From Chelatococcus reniformis (GTDB lineage Bacteria; Pseudomonadota; Alphaproteobacteria; Rhizobiales; Beijerinckiaceae), in assembly GCF_014640075.1 (NCBI RefSeq), contig NZ_BMGG01000001.1, positions 930,001 through 994,000 on the forward strand: 64,000 bases of DNA, written 5' to 3'. Every line of letters starts with the position of its first letter. The first letter of the stretch is position 1. Made by a program: the position numbers and the translations under genes. Under the pieces are notes generated by a model, which did no database searches, was not told the DNA's origin, and saw nothing but the letters and a program-made list of their open reading frames with translations. Below are positions 29,511 through 38,845 of this stretch, piece by piece.

Positions 29511-30416
29511 ATGCGCCCGTGGGCGATTGCCTGCCTGACTGCCGTTCCGCTGCTCCTCGCGCCGCCGGCCTTCGCTCAGTGGAACCCGTTCAAGCCGAAC
29601 TTCGGCCGCACCCCGGAACAACCGGCGCCGGCCCCAACGCCGGAAGCCGCCCCCCCACCGGCGGCCGCGAGACCCGCGGCACCCAAAGCGGCTGCGGATA
29701 AGCCGGTCGCGCCCAAGCCGGACGTCAACAGGCCCGTCGTCACCAAGGCGCCGCTGCCACCACGGCGGCCCAGCGACCTCGGAGCGCCGGCGACACGCAC
29801 CGCCGAGGACGCGCCCGGCGCTCCGGCGGCTGCCGCCGCACCGGCTGCGGCCGGAGCGCCGGTTGCCGCCGCGGCGGCGACCAAGGTCGCCGCGGCGGCA
29901 GAGGCCGCCAGTGCAATTCCGACGACGCCGGCGGCGGCGCTGGCGCGCGTCAACGCCTACCTCAACAGCTACGACGCCATCCAGGCCGACTTCATCCAGC
30001 ACAATCCCAACGGCCAGAAGGCCGAGGGGTCGCTCTACGTGAAGCGGCCCGGCCAGCTGATGTTCAAGTACGATCCGCCCAGCACGCTCGAGGTCGTGGC
30101 CGACGGGCGCTCGGTGGCCGTGCGCGACAAACGGCTCGGCACCAACGACGTCTATTCGATCGGCCAGACGCCGCTCAAGTTCCTGCTGCGCGAGCGTGTC
30201 GATCTCGCCAGCGACACCAAGCTGCTCAACGTCGCCACCGATGCCGCCGGCATCGTGCGCGTAACTGTGGAGGACAGTTCGACACTGGGCGGCACGTCAC
30301 GGCTGACGCTCATCTTCGATTCGAAGGCCAACCAGCTCAAGCAGTGGAACATCGTCGACGCGCAGGGCTACCGCACCACCGTCGCGCTCTACAATGTCAG
30401 GATGAACCGCCGCTAG
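29511..30416 (+). CDS. LolA-like outer-membrane lipoprotein carrier with an Ala/Pro-rich linker
   Basis: A periplasmic protein of about 301 residues. Signal peptide: MRPWAIACLTAVPLLLAPPA, ending FAQ. A proline/alanine-rich spacer of roughly 120 residues precedes the LolA-like fold (LNSYDAIQADFIQHNPNGQ, then GSLYVKRPGQLMFKYDPPS). LolA shuttles lipoproteins from the LolCDE complex to the outer membrane, but this divergent group (DUF/LolA-related) may have a different cargo. The linker is much longer than in E. coli LolA. Earlier starts at 29445 and 29451 are possible. It follows ftsK and precedes xthA. Confidence 0.82.
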   Translation: MRPWAIACLTAVPLLLAPPAFAQWNPFKPNFGRTPEQPAPAPTPEAAPPPAAARPAAPKAAADKPVAPKPDVNRPVVTKAPLPPRRPSDLGAPATRTAEDAPGAPAAAAAPAAAGAPVAAAAATKVAAAAEAASAIPTTPAAALARVNAYLNSYDAIQADFIQHNPNGQKAEGSLYVKRPGQLMFKYDPPSTLEVVADGRSVAVRDKRLGTNDVYSIGQTPLKFLLRERVDLASDTKLLNVATDAAGIVRVTVEDSSTLGGTSRLTLIFDSKANQLKQWNIVDAQGYRTTVALYNVRMNRR

Positions 30417-30560
30417 GGCCCTTCGCCATTGGATGCGCATCCAAAAAGCGCTGAAATGCTCATCATCGCGAATCTGGAGCGGAATTACCGGATCCCGACC
30501 TGTGCGCAGCGTCACGGCCGGGCTTGACGCGAGCACCCATTTCCCCAAGAACGCGGCCCC

Positions 30561-31370
30561 GTGCGTCTCGTCGTCACCAGCTGGAACATCAACTCCGTCA
30601 GGGCCCGTATCGGGCACGTCCTGCGCCACCTCGACGAGGTCGCGCCGGATGTCTTGTGCCTGCAGGAGACCAAGTGCCCGGATGACCGCTTTCCGCTCGC
30701 GCCGCTCCGGGCCGCGGGCTACCACCACATCGCCGTCAACGGGCAGAAGGGCTATCACGGCGTTGCGGTGCTCTCGCGGTTGCCGTTCGCGAGCACGGAC
30801 GTCATCGGCTTCTGCGACAGGAACGACTGTCGCCACATCGCCGTCCGCCTGGGCTACGGCGCGGCCGCCGGCGTCGTCATCCACAATTTCTACGTGCCGG
30901 CCGGCGGCGACATCCCCGATCCCGAGCTCAACCCCAAGTTCGCCCACAAGCTGGCCTTCCTGGACGAGATGCAGGCCTGGGGCAGCAGGACGCAGCCGGC
31001 GGCAAACCGCAGCATTCTGGTCGGGGACCTGAACGTCGCCCCCTACGAGAGCGACGTGTGGAGCCACAAGGCGCTGCTCGGCGTCGTCAGCCACACCCCG
31101 GCCGAGACCGAGCGGCTCGAGCGCGTGCGCCGAGCCGCGGGGTTCGTCGATGCGGTGCGCCACTTGCGGCCCGAGCCGGAGCGCGTCTTCACGTGGTGGA
31201 GCTACCGCTCGCCGGATTTCACCGTCAACGACCGCGGCCGCCGCCTCGACCATGTGTGGCTGTCGGCGGACCTGGTGCCGGCACTGCGAGCGGCCGAGGT
31301 CGACCGCGCCGCGCGCAGCTGGGAGCGGCCGTCCGACCACGTCCCGGTGACCGTCACGCTGCAGGTCTAA
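30561..31370 (+). CDS. xthA: Exodeoxyribonuclease III
   Basis: A 269-residue AP endonuclease/3'-exonuclease of base excision repair. Conserved blocks: VTSWNINSVRAR at the N terminus, DVLCLQETKCPDDRFP with the metal-binding glutamate, GVVIHNFYVPAGGD, SILVGDLNVAPYESDVW with the catalytic Asp-Asn pair, and the C-terminal WERPSDHVPV with the catalytic Asp-His. The start is a GTG at 30561, which brings the conserved N terminus into line; no ATG is available nearby. It is convergent with the cNMP-binding protein gene. Confidence 0.95.
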   Translation: MRLVVTSWNINSVRARIGHVLRHLDEVAPDVLCLQETKCPDDRFPLAPLRAAGYHHIAVNGQKGYHGVAVLSRLPFASTDVIGFCDRNDCRHIAVRLGYGAAAGVVIHNFYVPAGGDIPDPELNPKFAHKLAFLDEMQAWGSRTQPAANRSILVGDLNVAPYESDVWSHKALLGVVSHTPAETERLERVRRAAGFVDAVRHLRPEPERVFTWWSYRSPDFTVNDRGRRLDHVWLSADLVPALRAAEVDRAARSWERPSDHVPVTVTLQV

Positions 31371-31478
31371 AATAGCCACCGGCCTTCCAATAGGATCAAG
31401 AAGGCCAAGGGCGCTTGCCGGTTCACGGGCGACGAGCCTGCCCGACCGGAGGAACGGGAGGTGCGCGCAGAACCGCCG

Positions 31479-31931
31479 TCACCCCAGGCGCTGCAGCCGG
31501 TCGCCCACGTCGGCCAGTTCCCGCGTCAGCTCGCTCAGCCGGCGGGCGACGCCGTCGCGAACGGCGACGGCCGAGGACGGAAACTCCCGCAGCACGCGTC
31601 GCACCAGTTCGCGCGACAGATAGATGACCTCGGAGGGCTCGCGCGCCACCGCGTCGGCGTCCCGGTCGACCTCCACGAACATGGCGAGCTCGTCGATCAG
31701 TGTGCCGGTTCCGGCCAGAAAGGCTGCGCCGTCGGCCTGGGCCGTCAGGGCGATCGACCCGGTGCGGACGACATAGGCGCCGTCGGACGGTGCGCCGCGG
31801 CGAAACAGCACTTCGCCGCTGTCCACGTGCACACCTTGCGCGGCAAAGGCGAGCAGCCGTAGAGCGTCCGGCTCGAACAGCGCGAGTGTGGGGACGTTCG
31901 TCAGAAGGTCGATATCGTCATCCAGCGACAT
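31479..31931 (-). CDS. Single-domain cyclic nucleotide-binding protein
   Basis: A 150-residue protein made of one cNMP-binding beta-roll: ALFEPDALRLLAFAAQGVHV, then SGEVLFRRGAPSDGAYVVRTGSI, and a C-terminal helix. There is no helix-turn-helix, so it is not a CRP-type transcription factor by itself. The phosphate-binding cassette is poorly conserved (TGTLIDELAMFVEVDRDADA), which leaves cyclic nucleotide binding uncertain. Its start lies ten bases after the stop of an OmpR-type response regulator on the same strand, so the two are almost certainly co-transcribed. It may modulate the regulator or an unlinked kinase; that is inference. Confidence 0.82.
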   Translation of the reverse strand: MSLDDDIDLLTNVPTLALFEPDALRLLAFAAQGVHVDSGEVLFRRGAPSDGAYVVRTGSIALTAQADGAAFLAGTGTLIDELAMFVEVDRDADAVAREPSEVIYLSRELVRRVLREFPSSAVAVRDGVARRLSELTRELADVGDRLQRLG

Positions 31932-31941
31932 CCGCGCCCCA

Positions 31942-32628
31942 TCAGGGCACGAGCCGGTAACCGCCGGCTTCGGTCACCAGGATACGGGCATGGGTCGGGT
32001 CGTCCTCGATCTTCTGGCGCAACCGATAAATGTGCGTCTCGAGGGTGTGGGTGGTGACCGTGGCGTTGTAGCCCCAGACCTCCTGCAGCAGCACGTCGCG
32101 CCCCACCACCTTCTGGTCGGCCCGGTAGAGGAAGCGCAGGATGGCGGTTTCCTTCTCCGTCAGCTTGAGCTTCGAGCCGCGCTCGTTGACGAGCAGCTTG
32201 GCGCTCGGCCGGAACGTGTACGGCCCGATGCTGAACACCGCATCTTCGCTCGCCTCGTGTTGGCGCAGCTGCGCGCGGATGCGCGCCAGCAGCACGGCGA
32301 ACTTGAACGGCTTGACGACGTAGTCGTTGGCGCCAGCCTCCAGCCCGAGAATGGTATCGGCGTCGCCCGCGTGCCCGGTGAGCATGATGATCGGGCTGCG
32401 GAAACCGCCGCGACGCAACAGCTTCACCGCCTCGCGGCCGTCCATGTCCGGCAGGCCGATGTCCATCACCACGAGATCGATGCGGTCCGAATTGAGCGCC
32501 GCCAACGCCTCGCCGGCGGTCTCTGCGCCGGATACGGCGAATTCCTCGGTCAGCACCAATTGCTCGGTCAGTGTATCGCGCAGATCCATCTCGTCGTCGA
32601 CGATCAGGATATGGCTGCGATGTGGCAT
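31942..32628 (-). CDS. OmpR/PhoB-family response regulator
   Basis: A 228-residue two-domain response regulator. Receiver: ILIVDDEMDLRDTL, with phospho-acceptor Asp56 in LVVMDIGLPDMDG, the switch threonine in IIMLTGHAGD, and the lysine in DYVVKPFKF. The output is a winged helix with KLTEKETAILRFLY and VTTHTLETHIYRLRQKI, which contacts DNA. No histidine kinase gene is adjacent, so it is an orphan here. It diverges from a YkuD-domain gene. A palindrome at 32651-32673 just upstream may be its own operator. The regulon is unknown. Confidence 0.92.
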   Translation of the reverse strand: MPHRSHILIVDDEMDLRDTLTEQLVLTEEFAVSGAETAGEALAALNSDRIDLVVMDIGLPDMDGREAVKLLRRGGFRSPIIMLTGHAGDADTILGLEAGANDYVVKPFKFAVLLARIRAQLRQHEASEDAVFSIGPYTFRPSAKLLVNERGSKLKLTEKETAILRFLYRADQKVVGRDVLLQEVWGYNATVTTHTLETHIYRLRQKIEDDPTHARILVTEAGGYRLVP

Positions 32629-32650
32629 CCGCGCGAATCTCCCCCCAGAA

Positions 32651-32673
32651 CTCGTCTACGACGAGAGGTAGAC
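32651..32673. promoter_or_regulatory. Overlapping palindromes upstream of the response regulator gene
   Basis: Two overlapping inverted repeats, CTCGTC-TAC-GACGAG (32651-32665) and GTCTAC-N7-GTAGAC (32655-32673), centred about 33 bases upstream of the response regulator start and in the divergent gap to the YkuD gene. They fit an operator, but no family consensus is matched. Confidence 0.4.
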
Positions 32674-32788
32674 CATTCAAAGCCTGTGGTGCAACAAGCA
32701 CTTGTGGTGATTTGCACGCTGACGCTGCTGATCTTGTGACTTTTCGCGAGATCGGACGGCGCCGCGAGCGGCTGCGCTCGTGCGGGAA

Positions 32789-33355
32789 ATGGATCGATCG
32801 GTGACCCAACGTAAGCTTCTCGAGGCCCTGCACGTCTACAGGTCGCCCTTGCATCGCAGCCGCGGCCTGGTGGTCGCCGGCCCCGTGCGCGTCCCGTGCG
32901 CCCTCGGTCGCGCTGGCGTGAGACGGGCGGACGCGAAGCGCGAAGGCGATGGCGCCACGCCGGCGGGCCGCTACCGGCCACTGCGTGCCTTCTATCGACC
33001 CGATCGCGGGCGCCGGCCGGCAGCGGCGCTACCGATGCGGCCACTGGCGCCGGACGACGGCTGGTGCGACGACGTGGCTCACCGCAGCTACAACCGGGCT
33101 GTCAAACGCCCTTTCGCCGGCGGCCACGAGCGCATGTGGCGTGACGACGGGCTCTACGACGTCGTCGTGGAGATCGACCACAACGCGCGGCCGCGGGTGC
33201 GCGGGCGCGGCAGCGCCATCTTCATACACATGGCCAAGCCGGGGGCCGGCGGCCGCGGCCTGGCGCCGACGGAGGGCTGCGTCGCCCTGCCGCCGGGCCG
33301 ATTGCGGACGCTGCTGGAGCGCATCGGGCCGCGCACACGCATCGTGATTCATTGA
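32789..33355 (+). CDS. YkuD-domain (L,D-transpeptidase-like) protein without signal peptide
   Basis: A protein of about 188 residues made of a YkuD fold. The active-site segment is IFIHMAKPGAGGRGLAPTEG followed by CVAL, giving the His...(S/T)xGC pattern with the catalytic cysteine. YkuD enzymes form 3-3 cross-links or attach proteins to peptidoglycan in the periplasm. This one has a basic N terminus (RKLLEALHVYRSPLHRSRG) and no hydrophobic signal, unlike typical ErfK/YbiS enzymes. ATG 32789 is used; a GTG nine bases upstream is equally possible. It diverges from the response regulator gene. Confidence 0.82.
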   Translation: MDRSVTQRKLLEALHVYRSPLHRSRGLVVAGPVRVPCALGRAGVRRADAKREGDGATPAGRYRPLRAFYRPDRGRRPAAALPMRPLAPDDGWCDDVAHRSYNRAVKRPFAGGHERMWRDDGLYDVVVEIDHNARPRVRGRGSAIFIHMAKPGAGGRGLAPTEGCVALPPGRLRTLLERIGPRTRIVIH

Positions 33356-33485
33356 ACCGGCGACGGGTCCGCCAACACGGCTGCCGTCACCCGCGGCCAC
33401 CATGCTCTCGACGAATTGCCACCGCCGAGGCGCCACGCCGAGCCGCGAGCTTACGGAATCAGGGCCCTGAACCGACGGATATGCG

Positions 33486-34670
33486 ATGACCGACCTGGAC
33501 CGCAGCAAGCGCGAGGCGGGCGACGACCTCCCCGGCCGCCGCGACCCTCGTTCGCTGCGCGCCAGGTTGGGCATGCCGCTCTACGCGCTGCTCTGTCCGC
33601 TCGCCGCGTATCTGACGGCGGCGCTCTCGCACCATTTCGTCAGCTCGCTTCGCATCGCGCCGGAGTGGCTGCAGATCGCCTTCCCTGTCTTCGGCCTCAT
33701 CGTCATGATGGGCGCGGTGTTTGCCGCGCTCTATCACGCCGAGATCGTCAGCGCGCGGCTGGGCCAGCCGTTCGGCACATTGATCCTGACCATTTCGGTC
33801 ACCGCCATCGAGGTCACCATCGTGGCTTCGATGATGCTCTACGCCGATCCCAACCCGACGCTGGCGCGGGAGGCGGTGACCTCGGTGATCATGGTCGTCT
33901 GCGCCGGCCTCGTCGGCATCTGCCTGTTCATCGGCGCCGTCCGTCACCACACCCAGGAACACCGCACCCAGGCGACCAGCGCCTATCTCTCGGTGCTGGT
34001 GGCGCTCTCGGTGCTCACCCTGGTGCTGCCGCGTTTCACCGTCACGACGGGGGATCCGACCTATTCGCGCGAGCAACTGCTGTTCGCCGCGGTCGTCTCG
34101 CTGCTGCTCTACAGCGCCTTCGTGTTCGCGCAGACCATCCGCCATCCCGGTGATTTCGCCGAGGTGGAGACGCGCGGCGACACCCACGGCCATGCCGCGG
34201 AACTGGCCCGCGAGCGCTTCCTCGCCAGCCTCGCCGGGCTGCCGCTGAGCCTGCTCAGCGTCATCCTGCTCGCCGAGTTCGTGGCCCAGCGCCTGGAGGA
34301 CCTGACCTGGGGCCTCGGGCTGCCCCGGCCCGACGCGATCAACGGGCTCATCATCGCCGTGCTGGTGCTGCTGCCGGAGGGCTTGGCGGCGATCAGGGCG
34401 GCGCGCCGCAATGCCTTGCAGACCAGCCTCAACATCGCGCTCGGCTCGGCCCTGGCCACCATCGGGCTCACCATTCCGGCGGTCGTCGTCGTCGCGCTGG
34501 TGAGCGGCCGCGCCATGACCCTGGGGCTCGAGGTGCGGGACATGATGATGCTCCTGCTGGTGCTCGCCATCAGCATCATCAGCTTCGGCACCGGGCGCAC
34601 GAACATCCTTTACGGCGCCGTCCACCTGGTGGTGTTTGCCGCCTACATCCTGTTCCTCTTCGCACCGTGA
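33486..34670 (+). CDS. chaA: Calcium/proton antiporter, ChaA type
   Basis: A 394-residue CaCA-family cation/proton exchanger with about eleven membrane spans. The two alpha-repeat signatures are visible: GTLILTISVTAIEVTIVASM around residues 97-116 and NALQTSLNIALGSALATIGL around 310-329, each with the acidic or polar residues expected for ion binding. ChaA exports calcium or sodium in exchange for protons and helps at alkaline pH. A histidine-containing loop (RHHTQEHRTQ) lies on the cytoplasmic side. The gene stands alone between the YkuD gene and the convergent yggS-like gene. Confidence 0.9.
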   Translation: MTDLDRSKREAGDDLPGRRDPRSLRARLGMPLYALLCPLAAYLTAALSHHFVSSLRIAPEWLQIAFPVFGLIVMMGAVFAALYHAEIVSARLGQPFGTLILTISVTAIEVTIVASMMLYADPNPTLAREAVTSVIMVVCAGLVGICLFIGAVRHHTQEHRTQATSAYLSVLVALSVLTLVLPRFTVTTGDPTYSREQLLFAAVVSLLLYSAFVFAQTIRHPGDFAEVETRGDTHGHAAELARERFLASLAGLPLSLLSVILLAEFVAQRLEDLTWGLGLPRPDAINGLIIAVLVLLPEGLAAIRAARRNALQTSLNIALGSALATIGLTIPAVVVVALVSGRAMTLGLEVRDMMMLLLVLAISIISFGTGRTNILYGAVHLVVFAAYILFLFAP

Positions 34671-34725
34671 GCCGAACAGCGGCCCGCCGGTGGGAGGCGC
34701 GGCGGGGCGGCGACCCCAGCAGCCC

Positions 34726-35430
34726 CTACGGCCGCGGCCGGGCGCCAAAGATGGCGCTGCCGATGCGCACGTGGGTGGCGCCGAGCATGATGGCCTGTTC
34801 GTAGTCGGCGCTCATGCCCATCGACAGGTTGGCCAGCCCGTTGCGTGCGGCGATCTTGGCGAGCAGCGCGAAATGAGGGCTCGGCGGCTGGTCGGCCGGC
34901 GGGATGCACATCAGCCCCTCGATGGCCAGGCCATGGCGCTCGCGGCAGGCGGCGATGAAGGCGTCGGCCTCGCCCGGCGTGACGCCTGCCTTCTGTTCTT
35001 CCTCGCCCGTGTTGACCTGCACGAACAGGCGCGGCGCATGCCCCAGGCGAGCGATCTCCTTGGCCAGCGCCTCGGCGAGCGACGGCCGGTCGACGGTCTC
35101 GATGACATCGAACAACGCGAGCGCCTCGCGTACCTTGTTGGTCTGCAGCGGCCCGATCAAGTGCAGTTCGACGCCGGGATAGCGCTCGCGCAGGGCCGGC
35201 CATTTGTCGCGCGCCTCCTGCACGCGGTTCTCGCCGAAGACGCGCTGTCCGGCGGCGAGGACCGGCTCGATGGCGTCGGCGCCGAATGTCTTGGAGACGC
35301 AGACGAGGTGCACGGTCGCTGGGTCGCGGCCGCTCTCGACCGCGTCGCGGGCGCAAGCCTGGCGCACTGCGGCCCAAGCCGCGACGCGATCGGCGATGGC
35401 GGCCGGCTCCGGCCGCCCTGACACGGTCAT
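34726..35430 (-). CDS. YggS/PLPBP-family pyridoxal phosphate homeostasis protein
   Basis: A 234-residue TIM-barrel PLP-binding protein. The PLP lysine is in VHLVCVSKTFGADAI near residue 47. The phosphate-binding region is LSMGMSADYEQAIMLGATHV followed by RIGSAIFGAR. YggS proteins bind PLP without known catalysis and influence vitamin B6 and amino-acid homeostasis. AGGAGGG sits at ideal spacing before ATG 35430. It is divergent from leuS, with a 205-base gap. Confidence 0.94.
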   Translation of the reverse strand: MTVSGRPEPAAIADRVAAWAAVRQACARDAVESGRDPATVHLVCVSKTFGADAIEPVLAAGQRVFGENRVQEARDKWPALRERYPGVELHLIGPLQTNKVREALALFDVIETVDRPSLAEALAKEIARLGHAPRLFVQVNTGEEEQKAGVTPGEADAFIAACRERHGLAIEGLMCIPPADQPPSPHFALLAKIAARNGLANLSMGMSADYEQAIMLGATHVRIGSAIFGARPRP

Positions 35431-35635
35431 TTCGTCCCTCCTGGGATAGCTGATCCTGGAACGGCCCGGGCCGTCGCGGCACCGGCCCGGCATCAACGGA
35501 ATCGCAACGAAACTGAGCCCCTATCGGGGCGGCGCCCCGCATTGACCGCACCGAGCAATCGTGTCCTAGTCCGCGCCGACTTGAAGATGCAAGCCGCGAT
35601 CCCGCTCCGGCTTGGTGAAGAAGACAACAGGCACG

Positions 35636-38269
35636 ATGACGCGCGAGCGCTACAATCCCAAGGACGCCGAACCCCGCTGGCAGGCCGCCTGGAACGACCA
35701 CAAGCTCTTCGCGACGAAGAACGATGACCCCCGCCCGAGCTACTACGTGCTGGAGATGTTTCCCTACCCGTCGGGACGCATCCACATGGGTCACGTGCGC
35801 AACTATACCATGGGCGACGTGGTGGCCCGCTACAAGCGGGCGAAGGGCTTCAGCGTGCTCCATCCCATGGGATGGGACGCCTTCGGCATGCCGGCGGAGA
35901 ACGCCGCCATGCAGAACAAGGTGCACCCGAAGGAGTGGACCTACGCCAACATCGCGACCATGCGCAAGCAGCTCAAGTCGATGGGGCTGTCGCTCGACTG
36001 GGCGCGCGAGTTCGCCACCTGCGATCCCACTTACTACAAGCACCAGCAGCGGCTGTTCCTGGATTTCCTGGCCAGCGGCCTGGTCGATCGCAAGACCGCG
36101 AAGGTGAACTGGGATCCGGTCGACATGACCGTGCTCGCCAACGAGCAGGTCATCGATGGGCGCGGCTGGCGCTCGGGCGCGCTGGTGGAGCAGCGCGAGC
36201 TCACCCAGTGGTTCCTCAAGATCACCGACTATGCCGAGAGCCTGAACAGCGCGCTGGACCACCTCGACCGCTGGCCCGAGAAGGTGCGCCTGATGCAGCG
36301 CAACTGGATCGGCCGGTCGGAGGGCCTGCTGGTCCGCTTCGCCGTCCGCGGCCAGCCCGGCGTGGCAGCGCCCGCCGACATCCAGGTCTACACGACGCGG
36401 CCCGACACGCTGTTCGGGGCGCAGTTCATCGCCGTCGCCCCGGACCACCCGCTGGCGCAGGCTTTGGCCGCTGACAACGCCGAGCTGGCGGCCTTCGCGG
36501 CCGAATGCCGCCGCGCGGGCACCGCCCAGGAGGTCATCGACAAGGCCGAGAAGAAGGGCTTCGACACCGGTCTCAAGGCGGTCCATCCCTTCGACCCCGC
36601 CTGGGAGCTGCCGATCTACGTCGCCAACTTCGTGCTCATGGATTACGGCACCGGGGCCATTTTCGGCTGCCCGGCGCACGATCAGCGCGACCTCGACTTC
36701 GTGCGCGCCCACGGCCTCGGTGTGACGCCGGTGGTGTGCCCGCCGGATGTGGACCCGGCCACCTTCAAGATCGACGACACCGCCTACGACGGCGACGGGC
36801 GGCTGATCAACTCGCGCTTCCTCGACGGCATGAGCATCGGCGCGGCCAAGGAGGAGGTGGCGCGGCGGCTGGAGGCGGCAAGCCTCGGCAACCGACCGGT
36901 CGGCGAGCGCAAGGTGAACTTCCGCCTGCGCGACTGGGGCATCTCGCGCCAGCGCTACTGGGGCTGCCCGATCCCGGTGATCCACTGCGAGGCCTGCGGC
37001 GTCGTGCCGGTGCCGGCCGAGCAGCTGCCAGTGACGCTGCCGGAGGACGTCGCCTTCGACGTGCCCGGCAACCCGCTCGACCGGCACCCCACGTGGACGC
37101 ACGTGGCCTGCCCGACCTGCGGCGGTCCGGGCCGGCGCGAAACCGACACCATGGACACCTTCGTCGATTCGTCCTGGTACTTTGTCCGCTTCACCGATCC
37201 GTGGGATGCAGCGGCACCGAGCAACCCGGCGATCGCCGGACGGCGGATGCCCGTCGACCAGTATATTGGCGGCATCGAGCACGCGATCCTGCACCTGCTC
37301 TATTCGCGTTTCTTCATGCGGGCCATGCGGGCCACCGGCCATGTGGGGCTGGACGAGCCGTTCGCCGGCCTGTTCACCCAGGGCATGGTGGTGCACGAGA
37401 CCTACCGGGACGCGGACGGCGGCTGGGTGCAGCCGGCGGACGTGCGCATCGAGGGCAGCGGCGAGGGCCGCCGCGCCGTGCACGCCGAGACCGGCGCACC
37501 GATCGAGATCGGCTCGATCGAGAAGATGTCGAAGTCCAAGCGCAACACCGTGGATCCGGACGACATCATCGCGGCCTACGGAGCCGATACCGCCCGCTGG
37601 TTCATGCTGTCCGACTCGCCGCCCGAGCGCGACGTGATCTGGAGCGAGGAGGGTGTGCAGGGAGCTTATCGCTTCGTGCAGCGCCTGTGGCGCCTGGTGA
37701 ACGACCTGGTCGAGGTGGTGGCCGCGCCGCAGGCCGGCGCCGAAAGCACGCTCGGGCCGGAATCGCTGCTGCTGCGCAAAGCGACGCACCGGGCGCTGGC
37801 GGGCGTCGAGGACGACATCGAGCGGCTGCGCTTCAACCGCTGCGTCGCCCAGATCTATGAGCTCGCCAATGCGCTGCAGGCCGCCCTCACCGGCGCGCGC
37901 GAGGCGGACGCGGTGCCAGCCGACATGGGCTTCGCCCTGCGCGAGGCGGCCGATGTGCTGGTGCAACTGGTGGCGCCGATGATGCCGCATCTGGCCGAGA
38001 CCTGCTGGGAGCAGTTGGGGCACGAGGACCTCGTCGCCGAGACACCGTGGCCCGAGGCCGACCGCTCGCTGCTGGTCGAGGACGAGATCACCCTGCCCGT
38101 GCAGGTCAACGGCAAGCGCCGCGCCGACATCACCATCGCGCGTGATGCCGACCGGGCCGCCATCGAGGCCGCGGTGCTGAGCCTCGACGCCGTCCGGCGC
38201 GCCGTCGGCGATGCGCCCGTCAAGAAGATCATCGTTGTCCCGCAGAGGATCGTGAATGTCGTCGCTTGA
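35636..38269 (+). CDS. leuS: Leucyl-tRNA synthetase
   Basis: An 877-residue class I synthetase that charges tRNA-Leu. The HIGH motif is in [20 protein letters not shown] and the KMSKS motif in [15 protein letters not shown]. The CP1 editing domain has [30 protein letters not shown] and a zinc-like cysteine cluster (VACPTCGG) are also present. ATG 35636 gives the usual N terminus [19 protein letters not shown] eight codons upstream is in frame but less likely. The last 14 bases overlap lptE, so leuS, lptE and holA read as one operon, a common alphaproteobacterial arrangement. Confidence 0.97.
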   Translation: MTRERYNPKDAEPRWQAAWNDHKLFATKNDDPRPSYYVLEMFPYPSGRIHMGHVRNYTMGDVVARYKRAKGFSVLHPMGWDAFGMPAENAAMQNKVHPKEWTYANIATMRKQLKSMGLSLDWAREFATCDPTYYKHQQRLFLDFLASGLVDRKTAKVNWDPVDMTVLANEQVIDGRGWRSGALVEQRELTQWFLKITDYAESLNSALDHLDRWPEKVRLMQRNWIGRSEGLLVRFAVRGQPGVAAPADIQVYTTRPDTLFGAQFIAVAPDHPLAQALAADNAELAAFAAECRRAGTAQEVIDKAEKKGFDTGLKAVHPFDPAWELPIYVANFVLMDYGTGAIFGCPAHDQRDLDFVRAHGLGVTPVVCPPDVDPATFKIDDTAYDGDGRLINSRFLDGMSIGAAKEEVARRLEAASLGNRPVGERKVNFRLRDWGISRQRYWGCPIPVIHCEACGVVPVPAEQLPVTLPEDVAFDVPGNPLDRHPTWTHVACPTCGGPGRRETDTMDTFVDSSWYFVRFTDPWDAAAPSNPAIAGRRMPVDQYIGGIEHAILHLLYSRFFMRAMRATGHVGLDEPFAGLFTQGMVVHETYRDADGGWVQPADVRIEGSGEGRRAVHAETGAPIEIGSIEKMSKSKRNTVDPDDIIAAYGADTARWFMLSDSPPERDVIWSEEGVQGAYRFVQRLWRLVNDLVEVVAAPQAGAESTLGPESLLLRKATHRALAGVEDDIERLRFNRCVAQIYELANALQAALTGAREADAVPADMGFALREAADVLVQLVAPMMPHLAETCWEQLGHEDLVAETPWPEADRSLLVEDEITLPVQVNGKRRADITIARDADRAAIEAAVLSLDAVRRAVGDAPVKKIIVVPQRIVNVVA

Positions 38270-38822
38270 TCTCGGCGGATCCAGCCGCCCGCGCCGCCAC
38301 CGCGGCTCCCGGTTCGTCGCCACCGCTGCCGTGCTTGCCGCGGCGCTGCTGCTGGGCGGCTGCTTCCGTCCGCTCTACGGCCCCACTGCGTCGGGCGTCA
38401 CCGTTCAGGATCAGCTGGCGGCGGTCGATGTGGTCATCACCCCGCGGGCGAGCCAGGAACGCCTGATCCACTACGTCGAAAACGAACTTAACTTCGATCT
38501 GAACGGCAGCGGCACCGCGGCGACGAAACAATACCGGCTGGAGATGACGCTGACCGAGCAGCTCGTCACGTCGAGTGTTAACCAAACCACGGGCCAGGCC
38601 GTCGCGGCGATCCTCACCATCATCGCCGACTATAAGCTGGTGTCATCCACCACGGGCGCGACGCTGATCTCGGGCCAGGCGAGGGCGTCGGCGGGCTACG
38701 ACCGCACGCCGCAACGCTTCCAGGACGTGCGCGCGGCGCGCGATGCCCAGATCCGCGCCTCCAAGGTGCTGGCCGAGCAACTGAAGACCAAGCTCGCGGC
38801 CCACTTCGCCAGCCGCCCCTAA
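38256..38822 (+). CDS. lptE: LPS assembly lipoprotein LptE
   Basis: A 188-residue lipoprotein that plugs the LptD barrel and inserts lipopolysaccharide into the outer membrane. The N terminus is arginine-rich, followed by [15 protein letters not shown], a lipobox with the acylated cysteine at about residue 36, and then FRPLYGP, the LptE signature. It begins inside the leuS 3' end (14-base overlap) and is followed after 23 bases by holA. The sequence beyond the lipobox is poorly conserved in general, so the call rests on lipobox, length and the leuS-lptE-holA order. Confidence 0.92.
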   Translation: MSSLDLGGSSRPRRHRGSRFVATAAVLAAALLLGGCFRPLYGPTASGVTVQDQLAAVDVVITPRASQERLIHYVENELNFDLNGSGTAATKQYRLEMTLTEQLVTSSVNQTTGQAVAAILTIIADYKLVSSTTGATLISGQARASAGYDRTPQRFQDVRAARDAQIRASKVLAEQLKTKLAAHFASRP

Positions 38823-38845
38823 GGGCCCGGCTGCGAGGCGCCCCG

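Noticed and set aside
34643-38323. 1226-codon open frame on the minus strand
   Set aside because: Antisense to leuS and partly to yggS. leuS carries HIGH and KMSKS motifs; the antisense product has no recognisable feature.
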